A stretch of DNA of 64,000 nt from an uncultured Amylibacter sp. (GTDB lineage: Bacteria > Pseudomonadota > Alphaproteobacteria > Rhodobacterales > Rhodobacteraceae). The notes below the pieces were generated by a model. The model saw only the letters and a list, made by a program, of their open reading frames with translations, had not been told where the DNA came from and did no database searches. Of this stretch, positions 9,332 through 17,575 are shown piece after piece (within the stretch, counting starts at the first letter, position 1; each line of letters opens with the position of its first letter). The stretch covers positions 1,447,747 to 1,511,746 of the forward strand of contig CANMGS010000001.1 in assembly GCA_947497475.1 (NCBI GenBank), in the 5' to 3' direction. The translations under genes and the position numbers were made by a program.

Positions 9332-10189
9332 ATGAGCGATACCATTGAAGGATCTTCTAACGCGGCGCAAAGCGCGCAGCCAGAAGAGATAGAAAAACCA
9401 GTTGGTTTTTTTAAGCGATTATTTATAGGTAAACCCGAAGTAATCGTGGACAAGGCTCCATATTCAGACAAATTATCGGCAGTCAGCGGCCTGAAGATTT
9501 TAAGTGATCTTCGCGTCGATGATGTTGCCGTTCCGCGTGCGGACATTATCTCAGTTCAAAACGATCTAGAACTTGATGAACTTCTAAAAGTTTTCAAAGA
9601 CAGCGGGTATTCGCGCTTACCTGTTTATAATGAAGCACTCGATACTCCAGAAGGGTTACTGCACCTAAAAGATCTTGCTTTGAAATATGGTTTTAACGGC
9701 AAGGTGACAAAATTTTCTTTAAAGCGCATGTTGCGTCCTTTGTTGTATGTTCCACCTTCAATGACGATTGGTGTTCTGTTGCAAAAAATGCAGGCCGAGC
9801 GCACCCATATGGCTCTTGTGATTGATGAGTATGGCGGCGTAGACGGTCTGGTAACAATTGAAGATTTGGTGGAACAAGTTGTTGGTGAAATTGCTGACGA
9901 ACATGACGTCGAAGAAGACGATTATTGGACGGAAGAAAAGCCTGGCGTTTATATGTGCCAAGCACGTGCTCCACTAGAGGAATTTGAAAAAGTTCTAGAG
10001 GCTGATTTGGCCAGTAGCACAGATGACGAGGATATCGAGACATTAGGTGGTTTGGTCTTTATGATGATCGGACGTGTTCCTGTGCGAGGTGAGGTTATTA
10101 AACATCCAGATGGTTTCGAATTTGAAGTCGTTGATGCTGATCCAAGACGTATCAAAAAGCTTCGTGTCAGCAGGTCTAGAAAAGAGTGA
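9332..10189 (+). CDS. CorC/HlyC-type protein with paired CBS domains
   Basis: A 285-residue cytosolic protein. Two CBS domains span about residues 65-190, including VPRADIISVQ and ALVIDEYGG. A C-terminal CorC_HlyC FAD-fold domain spans about 205-280 (TLGGLVFMMIGRVP). Such proteins are linked to Mg/Co efflux or transporter regulation; older annotations say hemolysin. There is no N-terminal DUF21 membrane domain, so this is the soluble CorC form. The start ATG 9332 has AAAGAGG upstream. It overlaps lnt by 4 bp (GTGA). Confidence 0.92.
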   Translation: MSDTIEGSSNAAQSAQPEEIEKPVGFFKRLFIGKPEVIVDKAPYSDKLSAVSGLKILSDLRVDDVAVPRADIISVQNDLELDELLKVFKDSGYSRLPVYNEALDTPEGLLHLKDLALKYGFNGKVTKFSLKRMLRPLLYVPPSMTIGVLLQKMQAERTHMALVIDEYGGVDGLVTIEDLVEQVVGEIADEHDVEEDDYWTEEKPGVYMCQARAPLEEFEKVLEADLASSTDDEDIETLGGLVFMMIGRVPVRGEVIKHPDGFEFEVVDADPRRIKKLRVSRSRKE

Positions 10190-11742
10190 TACATAACAGG
10201 TTGGAAAAGCTTCTGATCTGGTCAAGCCATAGTTCTAAACGAATGTGGTTTTTGGCGTTTTTACTTGGTGCGCTTTTAGCATTGGGGCAAGCGCCATTAT
10301 CAATTCCAATTGGTGTTTTCATTTCCATCCCAATATTGGGATATTGTGCCTTTCATACCCAAAGGTGGAAGCAGGCCTTTGGTATAGGCTGGTGGGCTGG
10401 ATTTGGTTATTTTGCACTTGGCTTAATTTGGTTGGTGGAACCCTTCTTTGTTGAACCAGAAAAGCACGCAATTCTGGCACCGTTTGCGTTGGCCGCAATG
10501 TCTAGTGGTTTAGCACTGTTTTGGGGGGGGGCATTTGCGGCTGCGAAATTCTGGGGCGCTAGTTTAACTCGGTATAGTATTGGGTTGGCAATTGCTTTTG
10601 TATGTGCCGAATACATACGCTCGGTTATATTTACTGGATTTCCATGGGGGCTTTTATCCTACACATGGATTAACACACCTGTCGCACAGACAGCGGCTTT
10701 TATAGGGCCATATGGATTAACATTTGTGACTATATTAACGGGTCTCCTGATTTTGTCTTTCGCAAAGCACCGTTTCACGGGGCCAATGGTGTCTATATGT
10801 TTCATTGGCACATTTGCAATCTTGGGGACTTATCGTTTAGCCACAGTTTCTGAAATGTCTGAAACACGCGTGCGTCTGATACAACCTAATGCACCCCAAC
10901 ATCAAAAATGGGATCCAGAGTGGCAGCCTGTTTTCTTTCGCAGAAGCTTGGATTTCACACGGGCAAAAGCTGATTTACCTGTTGATTTAGTGATTTGGCC
11001 TGAAACATCTATACCTTATCGCTTCGAAAATAATATTGCAGATTTAGAGGTGTTATCGAATTACGCAGGTCCTAATGCGCACATTATTGCAGGCATTCAA
11101 CGGGTAGAGTTAAATCCACAAACGCAAGATAAGCAGTATTTTAATTCATCTATCCATTTAGACCCACGTGGCGGTTTACTATCTACATACGATAAGAGTC
11201 ATCTAGTTCCGTTTGGAGAGTATGTTCCTTTTTCGGAGTATCTATCTGTGCTTGGATTGCGTGGTCTTGCCCAAACCATTGGTGGGTTTTCAACTGGGGA
11301 GGGTATGAGGGTCATAAAAGCACAAGGCTTGCCATCCTATATGCCTATGATTTGCTATGAAGCTATTTTTCCTATGGCAATCAACAACCATCCTAAACGC
11401 CCAGAGTTTTTATTGCATATGACAAATGATGCTTGGTTTGGTGATTTTGTGGGCCCCTATCAGCATCTTGTTCAAGTGCAATTTCGCGCAATTGAACAAG
11501 GTTTACCTGTTGCACGGTCTGCTAATACAGGTGTTTCAGCAATGATCGATCCATATGGGCGCGTAATTCACCAACTTGAACTCAATGAAATGGGTTTTCT
11601 TGATGCAAATCTACCTAAGCCGTTAACGCCTACTATTTATGCGCAGTATGGCGAGTTTTCAGTTCTTATTTTTTTATTGCTGTTGGGTTTAGGTGCTAAA
11701 TATGTGACATTTAGGTCTTACGTGCGACATCTCGACCAATAA
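10186..11742 (+). CDS. lnt: Apolipoprotein N-acyltransferase
   Basis: A 518-residue inner-membrane enzyme that transfers the third acyl chain to the N-terminal Cys of lipoproteins. Several N-terminal membrane segments (about 20-210) precede a nitrilase-like periplasmic domain. The Glu-Lys-Cys triad appears in IWPETSIPYR, YDKSHLVPFG and MICYEAIF, and a final membrane helix follows near 490. Start GTG 10186 overlaps the CorC stop; ATG 10243 is an alternative that would shorten the cytosolic tail. A run of nine G at 10523-10531 lies within the membrane region. Confidence 0.94.
   Translation: MIHNRLEKLLIWSSHSSKRMWFLAFLLGALLALGQAPLSIPIGVFISIPILGYCAFHTQRWKQAFGIGWWAGFGYFALGLIWLVEPFFVEPEKHAILAPFALAAMSSGLALFWGGAFAAAKFWGASLTRYSIGLAIAFVCAEYIRSVIFTGFPWGLLSYTWINTPVAQTAAFIGPYGLTFVTILTGLLILSFAKHRFTGPMVSICFIGTFAILGTYRLATVSEMSETRVRLIQPNAPQHQKWDPEWQPVFFRRSLDFTRAKADLPVDLVIWPETSIPYRFENNIADLEVLSNYAGPNAHIIAGIQRVELNPQTQDKQYFNSSIHLDPRGGLLSTYDKSHLVPFGEYVPFSEYLSVLGLRGLAQTIGGFSTGEGMRVIKAQGLPSYMPMICYEAIFPMAINNHPKRPEFLLHMTNDAWFGDFVGPYQHLVQVQFRAIEQGLPVARSANTGVSAMIDPYGRVIHQLELNEMGFLDANLPKPLTPTIYAQYGEFSVLIFLLLLGLGAKYVTFRSYVRHLDQ
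10523..10531 (+). repeat. G9 homopolymer within lnt
   Basis: Nine consecutive G encode part of FWGGAFA. Loss or gain of one base would truncate Lnt. The frame here is intact. Confidence 0.85.
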
Positions 11743-11787
11743 TTTGATTGACCCAAGCGCTCAGTCCCTCTACCTCCGATATATGTA

Positions 11788-11833
11788 CCGCTACAACGGC
11801 TTCCTGAAGTAGTGGTTTAATCTTACTGGAGCG
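11788..11833 (+). promoter_or_regulatory. SAM/SAH riboswitch in the metK leader
   Basis: Stem CCGCTAC 11788-11794 pairs with GTAGTGG 11809-11815 (one G-U pair). Its loop is AACGGCTTCCTGAA. The loop TTCC can form a pseudoknot with GGAG 11828-11831, which is also the metK ribosome-binding site. The loop sequence ACAACGGCTTCCTG and the ACTGGAG partner agree, from memory, with the SAM-SAH riboswitch consensus described upstream of metK in Rhodobacterales. Ligand binding would hide the Shine-Dalgarno and lower MetK synthesis. The AT-rich segment 11743-11787 upstream probably holds the promoter. Confidence 0.93.
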
Positions 11834-11839
11834 ATATTT

Positions 11840-13006
11840 ATGTCCCGACAAAACTACTTATTTACCTCGGAATCCGTTTCCGAAGGCCACCCAGATAAAA
11901 TCTGTGACCGTATTTCAGATGCTATTTTGGATGCATTTCTAACAGAAGAAGAATTGGCACGTGTTGCCTGTGAAACGTTCGCTACAACCAACCGCGTTGT
12001 GATCGGGGGCGAAGTTGGCCTATCGACACCTGAAAAGCTTGATGCTTTTATGGGCGGCGTTGAAGGCATCGTGCGCGATTGCGTAAAAGACATTGGCTAT
12101 GAGCAAGACGGTTTCCACTGGAAAAACATGTCTGTTGAAAACCACCTACACCCACAATCAGCTCATATCGCGCAAGGCGTTGATGCAGCTGGTGCAGGCG
12201 ACCAAGGTATCATGTTTGGCTATGCCGTGGATGAAACACCAGAATTGATGCCAGCACCAATTCAATATTCACACGCGATTTTGCGTAACCTTGCCGAAGC
12301 ACGCCACGAAGGTACGCTTGGGATGCTTGGTCCAGATGCAAAATCTCAGTTATCAGTGAAATATGTTGATGGCAAACCTGTTGGCGTAACATCTATTGTT
12401 CTGTCTACTCAGCACCTAGATGAAACAATGTCATCTGCTGATGTACAAGCCGTTGTAGAGCCATACATCCGCAATACATTGCCAGAGGGTTGGATTTCAG
12501 CCGAAACTGAATGGCATGTGAATCCAACAGGCAAGTTCGTGATCGGCGGCCCTGATGGGGATGCTGGCCTAACAGGCCGCAAAATCATCGTTGATACATA
12601 CGGCGGTGCAGCCCCTCACGGCGGCGGTGCTTTCTCTGGTAAAGACCCAACCAAAGTTGACCGTTCAGCGGCATACGCTGCGCGTTACTTGGCGAAAAAC
12701 GTTGTTGCGGCTGGTATGGCGAAACGTTGTACAATTCAGTTGTCATACGCGATTGGTGTGGCAAAGCCACTGTCTATCTATTGCGATACACATGGCACAG
12801 GCCAAGTACACGAGTCAGAAATCGAAAAAGCAGTGGCACAGGCAATGGATTTGACACCAACAGGTATCAAAGACCACCTGCAACTGACACGCCCAATCTA
12901 TGCTCGCACAGCGGCTTACGGTCACTTTGGCCGTACACCAACAGATGACGGTGGTTTCTCTTGGGAACGCACAGACTTGGTGGATGCGCTAAAAAAGGCT
13001 GTTTGA
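11840..13006 (+). CDS. metK: S-adenosylmethionine synthetase
   Basis: A 388-residue MAT enzyme making SAM from methionine and ATP. The N-terminus [13 protein letters not shown] is the ATP/methionine motif, and [12 protein letters not shown] and [10 protein letters not shown] are the other family signatures. ATG 11840 follows GGAG at 11828-11831, the site sequestered by the SAM/SAH riboswitch. It is followed by a hairpin that ends exactly at the trmB start codon. Length and motifs are normal. Confidence 0.98.
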   Translation: MSRQNYLFTSESVSEGHPDKICDRISDAILDAFLTEEELARVACETFATTNRVVIGGEVGLSTPEKLDAFMGGVEGIVRDCVKDIGYEQDGFHWKNMSVENHLHPQSAHIAQGVDAAGAGDQGIMFGYAVDETPELMPAPIQYSHAILRNLAEARHEGTLGMLGPDAKSQLSVKYVDGKPVGVTSIVLSTQHLDETMSSADVQAVVEPYIRNTLPEGWISAETEWHVNPTGKFVIGGPDGDAGLTGRKIIVDTYGGAAPHGGGAFSGKDPTKVDRSAAYAARYLAKNVVAAGMAKRCTIQLSYAIGVAKPLSIYCDTHGTGQVHESEIEKAVAQAMDLTPTGIKDHLQLTRPIYARTAAYGHFGRTPTDDGGFSWERTDLVDALKKAV

Positions 13007-13041
13007 TCTAAGCTTGATCAAACACGTATGAAAAGCTAGTG

Positions 13042-13070
13042 AAGCCCCGAGATAACTCGGGGCTTTTCTT
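13042..13070 (+). terminator. Hairpin/terminator after metK, abutting trmB
   Basis: Stem AAGCCCCGAG 13042-13051 / CTCGGGGCTT 13056-13065 with loop ATAA, then TTCTT. The 3' arm contains the only G-rich run available as a ribosome-binding site for trmB, whose ATG is the next base. It may terminate metK transcription, restrict trmB translation, or both. Confidence 0.85.
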
Positions 13071-13799
13071 ATGACAGACCATCAACGTAAAAAACATGTA
13101 TCAGGCGCACCTTGGCGCAATTTTTATGGTCGCATCAAAGGTAAAGGTCTTCACCAAAGCCATGAACGGTATTTGGAAGAAGACTTAGATAAACTTGCGC
13201 CAAAGAATGTAAGTTGGAAAGAAAACCCAGATCGCAACCCGCTGAACCTGTCCGAATTGTTCGGTAACGACAATCCCGTATGGTTAGAGGTTGGTTTTGG
13301 CGGTGGCGAGCATCTGGTTCATCAAGCCGAGCAAAATCCTGATGTGAATATCATTGGGTGTGAACCTTACATTAACGGTGTGGCAACGCTATTGGGTAAA
13401 ATCCGCAAAGCTGGCGTAACCAACCTAAGCGTTCATCCAGGTGATGCGCGTGACATGATGGATGTCTTGCCAGACGGTTCAATCGAAAAAGCATTTCTGC
13501 TTTATCCAGACCCATGGCCCAAAGCACGCCATCACCGTCGCCGTTTTGTAACGCCAGAACACCTTGATCCTTTGGCAAAATGCCTGAAAACAGGTTCGAT
13601 CTTCCGTGTTGCCACAGATATTGAAGATTATGTGCGTCAAACATTAGAGCAAGTTCCTACGCGCGATGATTTTGAATGGCTTGCTGAAAGCCCATCCGAT
13701 TGGCGCGTGGCATGGCCTGATTGGTATTCAACGCGTTACGAGCAAAAAGCACTGCGCGAAGGCCGTACACCACATTATCTGACTTTCCGCAAACTCTAG
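13071..13799 (+). CDS. trmB: tRNA (guanine-N7-)-methyltransferase
   Basis: A 242-residue SAM-dependent enzyme methylating G46 in the tRNA variable loop. The SAM-binding motif is LEVGFGGGEH near residue 74. The catalytic/tRNA motif YPDPWPKARHHRRRF is near 145. The N-terminus PWRNFYGR-like stretch matches Rhodobacterales TrmB, so the start at 13071 is favoured, although no free Shine-Dalgarno precedes it: the terminator-like hairpin of metK ends at the start codon. Expression may depend on read-through, or the message may be near-leaderless. Confidence 0.94.
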   Translation: MTDHQRKKHVSGAPWRNFYGRIKGKGLHQSHERYLEEDLDKLAPKNVSWKENPDRNPLNLSELFGNDNPVWLEVGFGGGEHLVHQAEQNPDVNIIGCEPYINGVATLLGKIRKAGVTNLSVHPGDARDMMDVLPDGSIEKAFLLYPDPWPKARHHRRRFVTPEHLDPLAKCLKTGSIFRVATDIEDYVRQTLEQVPTRDDFEWLAESPSDWRVAWPDWYSTRYEQKALREGRTPHYLTFRKL

Positions 13800-13867
13800 T
13801 CTGTTCGGAATAGACCGCCCGTTCGCAATAGGGTATACGCTAGGCAAATTAGACTAGGACGACCGAA

Positions 13868-15202
13868 ATGTCAGGACACGGCACCCCCATTCCAATGCAA
13901 TCCCGCGCAGGCGGCCCTCTTTCGGGCACAGCTGAAATTCCCGGTGATAAATCAGTATCGCACCGCTCGCTGATCCTTGGCGCGTTGTCTGTTGGTCAGA
14001 CAAATATTACGGGTTTGCTTGAGGGCGAAGACATTCTGGATACTGCCAAAGCAATGTCTGCGTTTGGCGCAGATGTTCAACGTATCGGTGATGGCGAGTG
14101 GACTGTTAGCGGCGTAGGCGTTGGTGGTTTTGCGGAGCCCGAAGATGTGATCGATTGCGGTAATGCAGGCACAGGTGTGCGTTTGATTATGGGGGCGATG
14201 TCAACATCTCCGATCACTGCAACATTTACTGGTGACGCTTCACTACGTTCTCGTCCTATGGGTCGCATCACGGATCCTTTGGCTCTGTTCGGTGCTCAAT
14301 CTGTTGGCCGTGACAAAGGTATGTTGCCGCTGACTATGGTCGGTGCACGTGACCCAATGCCTGTGCGGTATACGTCTCCGCACCCATCTGCTCAGATCAA
14401 ATCAGCTGTGCTTTTGGCAGGGCTTAATACGCCTGGGAAAACTGTGTTGATTGAAAAGGAAAAAACCCGCGATCATACGGAACGTATGTTGCGTGGCTTT
14501 GGTGCTGAGATTGAAACGGTGGAAACGGATGAAGGTTTCGAGATCACTTTGACTGGTCAGCCAGAGCTGAAAGCACAGGATATTGCTGTGCCGCGTGATC
14601 CAAGTTCGGCGGCGTTTCCTGTCTGTGCTGCTTTGATTGTAGAAGGGTCAGAGATTGTTTTACCAAACATCGGTCTAAACCCTACACGCGCTGGGTTGTT
14701 CACGACTTTGGTTGAAATGGGTGCGGATATTACCTTTGAAAACGAGCGTGAAGAGGGCGGTGAGCCTGTTGCTGATTTGCGCGTAAAAGCAAGCAAACTC
14801 AAAGGGGTAGAGGTGCCAGAGGAACGTGCGCCATCTATGATTGATGAATATCCAATTCTGTCCGCAGTGGCTGCTTTTGCGACAGGTAAAACCGTTATGC
14901 GTGGCGTCAAAGAGCTGCGTGTTAAGGAATGTGACCGCATTGATGCGATGGCGCGGGGGCTTGAAGCGCAAGGTGTGCAAATCGAAGAGGGCGAGGACTT
15001 TTTGATCGTGCATGGGCAGTCTGGTGAGGTGAAAGGTGGGGGGACGGCTAAGACGTTTATTGACCACCGTATCGCCATGTCATTCTTGTGTATGGGGCTT
15101 GCAACGAAAGAGCCTGTAAGCGTAGATGACGGGGCTGCGATTGCTACAAGTTTCCCTATATTTCAAGACCTTATGAAGGGTCTGGGCGCTGATATTTCAT
15201 GA
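13868..15202 (+). CDS. aroA: 3-phosphoshikimate 1-carboxyvinyltransferase (EPSP synthase)
   Basis: A 444-residue shikimate-pathway enzyme joining PEP and shikimate-3-phosphate. The N-terminal [10 protein letters not shown] lysine motif, GNAGTGVRL and the C-terminal [10 protein letters not shown] and [10 protein letters not shown] motifs are all present. GNAGTG with a following VRLIMGA is the class where an Ala replaces Gly in the active-site loop. Class I versus class II glyphosate sensitivity cannot be decided reliably by eye. It overlaps cmk by 4 bp (ATGA), giving the conserved aroA-cmk pair. Confidence 0.97.
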   Translation: MSGHGTPIPMQSRAGGPLSGTAEIPGDKSVSHRSLILGALSVGQTNITGLLEGEDILDTAKAMSAFGADVQRIGDGEWTVSGVGVGGFAEPEDVIDCGNAGTGVRLIMGAMSTSPITATFTGDASLRSRPMGRITDPLALFGAQSVGRDKGMLPLTMVGARDPMPVRYTSPHPSAQIKSAVLLAGLNTPGKTVLIEKEKTRDHTERMLRGFGAEIETVETDEGFEITLTGQPELKAQDIAVPRDPSSAAFPVCAALIVEGSEIVLPNIGLNPTRAGLFTTLVEMGADITFENEREEGGEPVADLRVKASKLKGVEVPEERAPSMIDEYPILSAVAAFATGKTVMRGVKELRVKECDRIDAMARGLEAQGVQIEEGEDFLIVHGQSGEVKGGGTAKTFIDHRIAMSFLCMGLATKEPVSVDDGAAIATSFPIFQDLMKGLGADIS

Positions 15203-15825
15203 GCTTTACGGTCGCCATAGACGGGCCAGCAGCTGCTGGTAAGGGAACTATTTCCAAGGCTGTGGCGGCGCATTTTGGGTTTCATCATCTGGATACGGGG
15301 TTGCTGTATCGGGCGGTTGGGAAGAAGGCCTTAAATTACTCAAGAACCAGCTATTACCCTGAAATTGCTGAACAATTAGCGTTGGAACTTACGCCAGAAG
15401 ACTTGGCTGCGACTGACCTTAGAACGGCGGAAGTTGCGCAGGCGGCGAGTAAGATTGCGGTCATTCCGCAGGTCAGAACGGCGCTTGTGAAATTCCAAAA
15501 AATCTTTGCAAAACAAGAGGATGGGGCGGTTTTGGATGGGCGCGATATTGGTACTGTGATCTGTCCTGATGCGGATGTGAAGCTTTTCGTGACTGCCAGC
15601 GCGCGGGTGCGAGCGGATCGGCGGTTTAAGGAGCTGTCTGCCAAAGACCCGTCTGTGGAATTTGAACAAGTATATCAAGATGTTATGGCACGTGACGCGC
15701 GAGATGCAGAACGGGATGTGGCGCCTATGGTGGCAGCAAGTGATGCCCATTTGATCGACACATCGACGCTTTCTATTGAAGAAGCAATCCAAGCGGCCAT
15801 CGCGGTGATTGACGCCAAAAAATAG
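15199..15825 (+). CDS. cmk: Cytidylate kinase
   Basis: A 208-residue P-loop kinase phosphorylating CMP/dCMP. Walker A is GPAAAGKGT near residue 8, the CMP-binding region starts at [11 protein letters not shown], and DGRDIGTV is the conserved Arg/Asp segment. It starts inside the aroA stop. In most proteobacteria rpsA follows directly; here about 3.57 kb of accessory DNA lies between them, starting immediately after the cmk stop. Confidence 0.97.
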   Translation: MSFTVAIDGPAAAGKGTISKAVAAHFGFHHLDTGLLYRAVGKKALNYSRTSYYPEIAEQLALELTPEDLAATDLRTAEVAQAASKIAVIPQVRTALVKFQKIFAKQEDGAVLDGRDIGTVICPDADVKLFVTASARVRADRRFKELSAKDPSVEFEQVYQDVMARDARDAERDVAPMVAASDAHLIDTSTLSIEEAIQAAIAVIDAKK

Positions 15826-15826
15826 C

Positions 15827-15866
15827 TGTATGGAATGCGTATGGCAGACGTATGGAAAGCGTATGG
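15827..15866. repeat. Four 11-bp repeats (CGTATGG + 4-bp spacer), copy A
   Basis: Four CGTATGG-type units at exact 11-bp spacing (first unit TGTATGG) with spacers AATG, CAGA and AAAG. They start one base after the cmk stop and lie just beyond the stop of the 66-codon minus-strand ORF. The same four units with the same spacers occur at 51554-51593. Confidence 0.9.
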
Positions 15867-15877
15867 CATGCGCAGCA

Positions 15878-16078
15878 TTAACGAAATAGCAACTGTATGC
15901 GGTTTCTGATGCGGATTTCGTTTACATTTTCTTGACGGGCAAAGGCGGCGATGATCGGGATCAAGGGGTCATCGGCGTCTATGTATTTTTCTTCGATCAG
16001 AAAACCCACGACATGTGGTTTGGTCTTTTGGGTGAAATACACGGTTTGCATACCGCTGCTTTTTGGAAATATCATCAT
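15878..16078 (-). CDS. 66-residue protein of unknown function, copy A
   Basis: A small ORF starting MMIFPKSS and ending IRIRNRIQLLFR. It is colinear, without indels, with the ORF at 51604-51804; by eye about 38 of 66 residues are identical and most differences are conservative. This suggests the protein is under selection. GGGAG lies about 13 nt upstream of the ATG, with a GGCG/CGCC mini-hairpin between that would shorten the distance. Upstream on the same strand lies an intrinsic terminator and a branched RNA element. No signal peptide or membrane segment is seen, and no known family is recognised. Confidence 0.72.
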   Translation of the reverse strand: MMIFPKSSGMQTVYFTQKTKPHVVGFLIEEKYIDADDPLIPIIAAFARQENVNEIRIRNRIQLLFR

Positions 16079-16354
16079 GGCGCAAACGCCGCTCCCTTAA
16101 ATCAAATAAACAAATGAAAACGGCCGTCGGTTTGATCCGACAGCCGGGGAGTTCGTTAGTCGCACGAGTACGACTGCTATGACCTTTAGGCCGAGGCCCT
16201 GGACATACGCCATAGCCTCCCCGACCTTTTAAAATCGAGGAGTACCATTACGGTTGATACCAACCGACTCATGAGAGGTAACGACACCCCGAGACAGACT
16301 GCTGCCTGTCCTTCGGTTAGGATAGGGGATGTGTTGGGGCTAGGGAAGGGGGAA
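16079..16354 (-). ncRNA. Novel structured leader/ncRNA candidate, copy A
   Basis: Read on the minus strand, it has a hairpin CGGTTG-GTAT-CAACCG (16251-16266). A closing helix GGGGAG/CTCCCC (plus-strand 16217-16222 with 16146-16151) holds three inner helices: GCTATGGC/GTCATAGC (16209-16216 with 16176-16183), the UNCG-like hairpin at 16188-16200, and AGTCG/CGACT (16158-16175). A terminator follows at 16117-16146, then the 66-codon ORF. The same elements occur in copy B with compensatory changes. The GGGGAG strand can instead pair with CTCCTCGA just upstream (16235-16242), so two structures exclude each other. Boundaries are approximate. Confidence 0.75.
16117..16146 (-). terminator. Intrinsic terminator inside the copy A RNA module
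   Basis: On the minus strand CGGCTGTCGG / CCGACGGCCG forms a 10-bp stem (one G-U pair) followed by TTTT. It lies between the branched RNA and the 66-codon ORF, the position expected for an attenuator. Copy B has the same stem extended by one pair. Confidence 0.85.
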
Positions 16355-16696
16355 TGTGGGGGAGTGGATGTCTGCTATAGAGAACAAAACTACCGTCCTA
16401 AGCATATCCAGCAAAGTCTGCTTTCGCACCTGATCTGTGGCAACTAAACAAAATTATGTTAAATTATAGGACTAACGCGCAAATCTGATCGAGGATTAGA
16501 GTTATAGCTATACAACGTCATTCCACTGCGTTTCTAAATCCGTCTTTTTATCTTTTCCGCCCAAAATCAGTAGCCGATATTAAAAAGATTGCTGACAGGG
16601 GGGGATTTTCGTTAGAGTACCATTCTGTCCCAGCCGTGAACGGCTCCAAATTGGTAGCAATGGAGATTGTAAACACAGTAACTAAAGGAAAATAAT
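16355..16696. other. Intergenic stretch, no feature recognised
   Basis: About 340 bp without a convincing ORF. It presumably holds the minus-strand promoter for the copy A RNA and the plus-strand promoter of the next gene, but I could not identify clear boxes. AAAGGAA at 16684-16690 is the ribosome-binding site of the following gene. Confidence 0.4.
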
Positions 16697-17575
16697 GTGA
16701 TACATAGATGGTTTTTTTTAATGCTTGTACTGACAGCACCGGCAAGTTCTGCTCAAGAGGTGGATATCGACATATCTGGTGACACAGAGCACGGTGAAAA
16801 AATTTTCACAGATGGGAAAGAATTATTCGTTGACCCTCCCCAAATTAACGGAATTTTCGGTTCAGCTAATGAAGAAACGACTAACACCAAGTTTCTAGTT
16901 TTCATGACATATGATCAGCTATGGGAAAGTTTTACTCAGCTGCGAGCTGAACAAAGAGCAGAAATGAAAAATTTTTCTATCGAAGCTGATCGGAGAATAA
17001 AGTCGAAAAAGACTGTTGGTGAGCTGCAAGCAGAAGCAGGATTATTCATGATGACGCATGGAGATTACGCAGATCACGAGGAAAAAATGAAAGCATACTT
17101 TCATAAAAAAATCGACAATATATTGGGACAACGAGATATATTGCGTAAAACCCTTACCGAAGCGGAAAAAGAAAATGACGCTCTAAGAAAGCAGATAGCA
17201 GAGCTAACGCAAACCATAAGTCAGCTAAAGAATAATACCAAACATTCTGGCAATGTTATTGAACAAACAACGAAATCGGTCTCAAGCAGCTGCTTCTCAC
17301 ATTCATATGAAAATCGCACAAAGAATGGTAAGTTCTCTTTTATGAATGTGAGAATAAATAACTCTTGTAATGTATGTGCTGTGGCAAATTATGACGTTTT
17401 TCACAATGAGGTACGTGTGGGGAAATTATTATGGTCACAGTTCTTTGGCCCTATACGTGTAGGCTCCCACAGTTCCACCCGTGGAACTTATAAACTGATA
17501 CATGGCAATGGACTTACTAATGTTAAATTTGTTTCTGCGCGTACATGCAAAGACAATGAGAAAGTTGGTCCTTAA
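16697..17575 (+). CDS. Secreted coiled-coil protein of unknown function
   Basis: A 292-residue protein starting at GTG 16697 (AAAGGAA 6 nt upstream). Residues 1-19 form a signal peptide ending ASSAQE. Residues about 120-185 are a Glu/Lys-rich coiled coil (LRKTLTEAEKEND, AELTQTISQLKNN). The C-terminal 90 residues contain several Cys (SCFSH, NSCNVCAV, RTCKDN) that could form disulfides in the periplasm. AT-rich composition and its place in the cmk-rpsA insertion suggest acquired DNA. I recognise no family. Confidence 0.75.
   Translation: MIHRWFFLMLVLTAPASSAQEVDIDISGDTEHGEKIFTDGKELFVDPPQINGIFGSANEETTNTKFLVFMTYDQLWESFTQLRAEQRAEMKNFSIEADRRIKSKKTVGELQAEAGLFMMTHGDYADHEEKMKAYFHKKIDNILGQRDILRKTLTEAEKENDALRKQIAELTQTISQLKNNTKHSGNVIEQTTKSVSSSCFSHSYENRTKNGKFSFMNVRINNSCNVCAVANYDVFHNEVRVGKLLWSQFFGPIRVGSHSSTRGTYKLIHGNGLTNVKFVSARTCKDNEKVGP

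Noticed and set aside
15878-16354. Known small RNAs (tmRNA, 6S, RNase P) for the copy A/B RNA
   Set aside because: None of the hallmark motifs (T-loop GGTTC with tag ORF, central bubble of 6S, RNase P P4 core) could be found.
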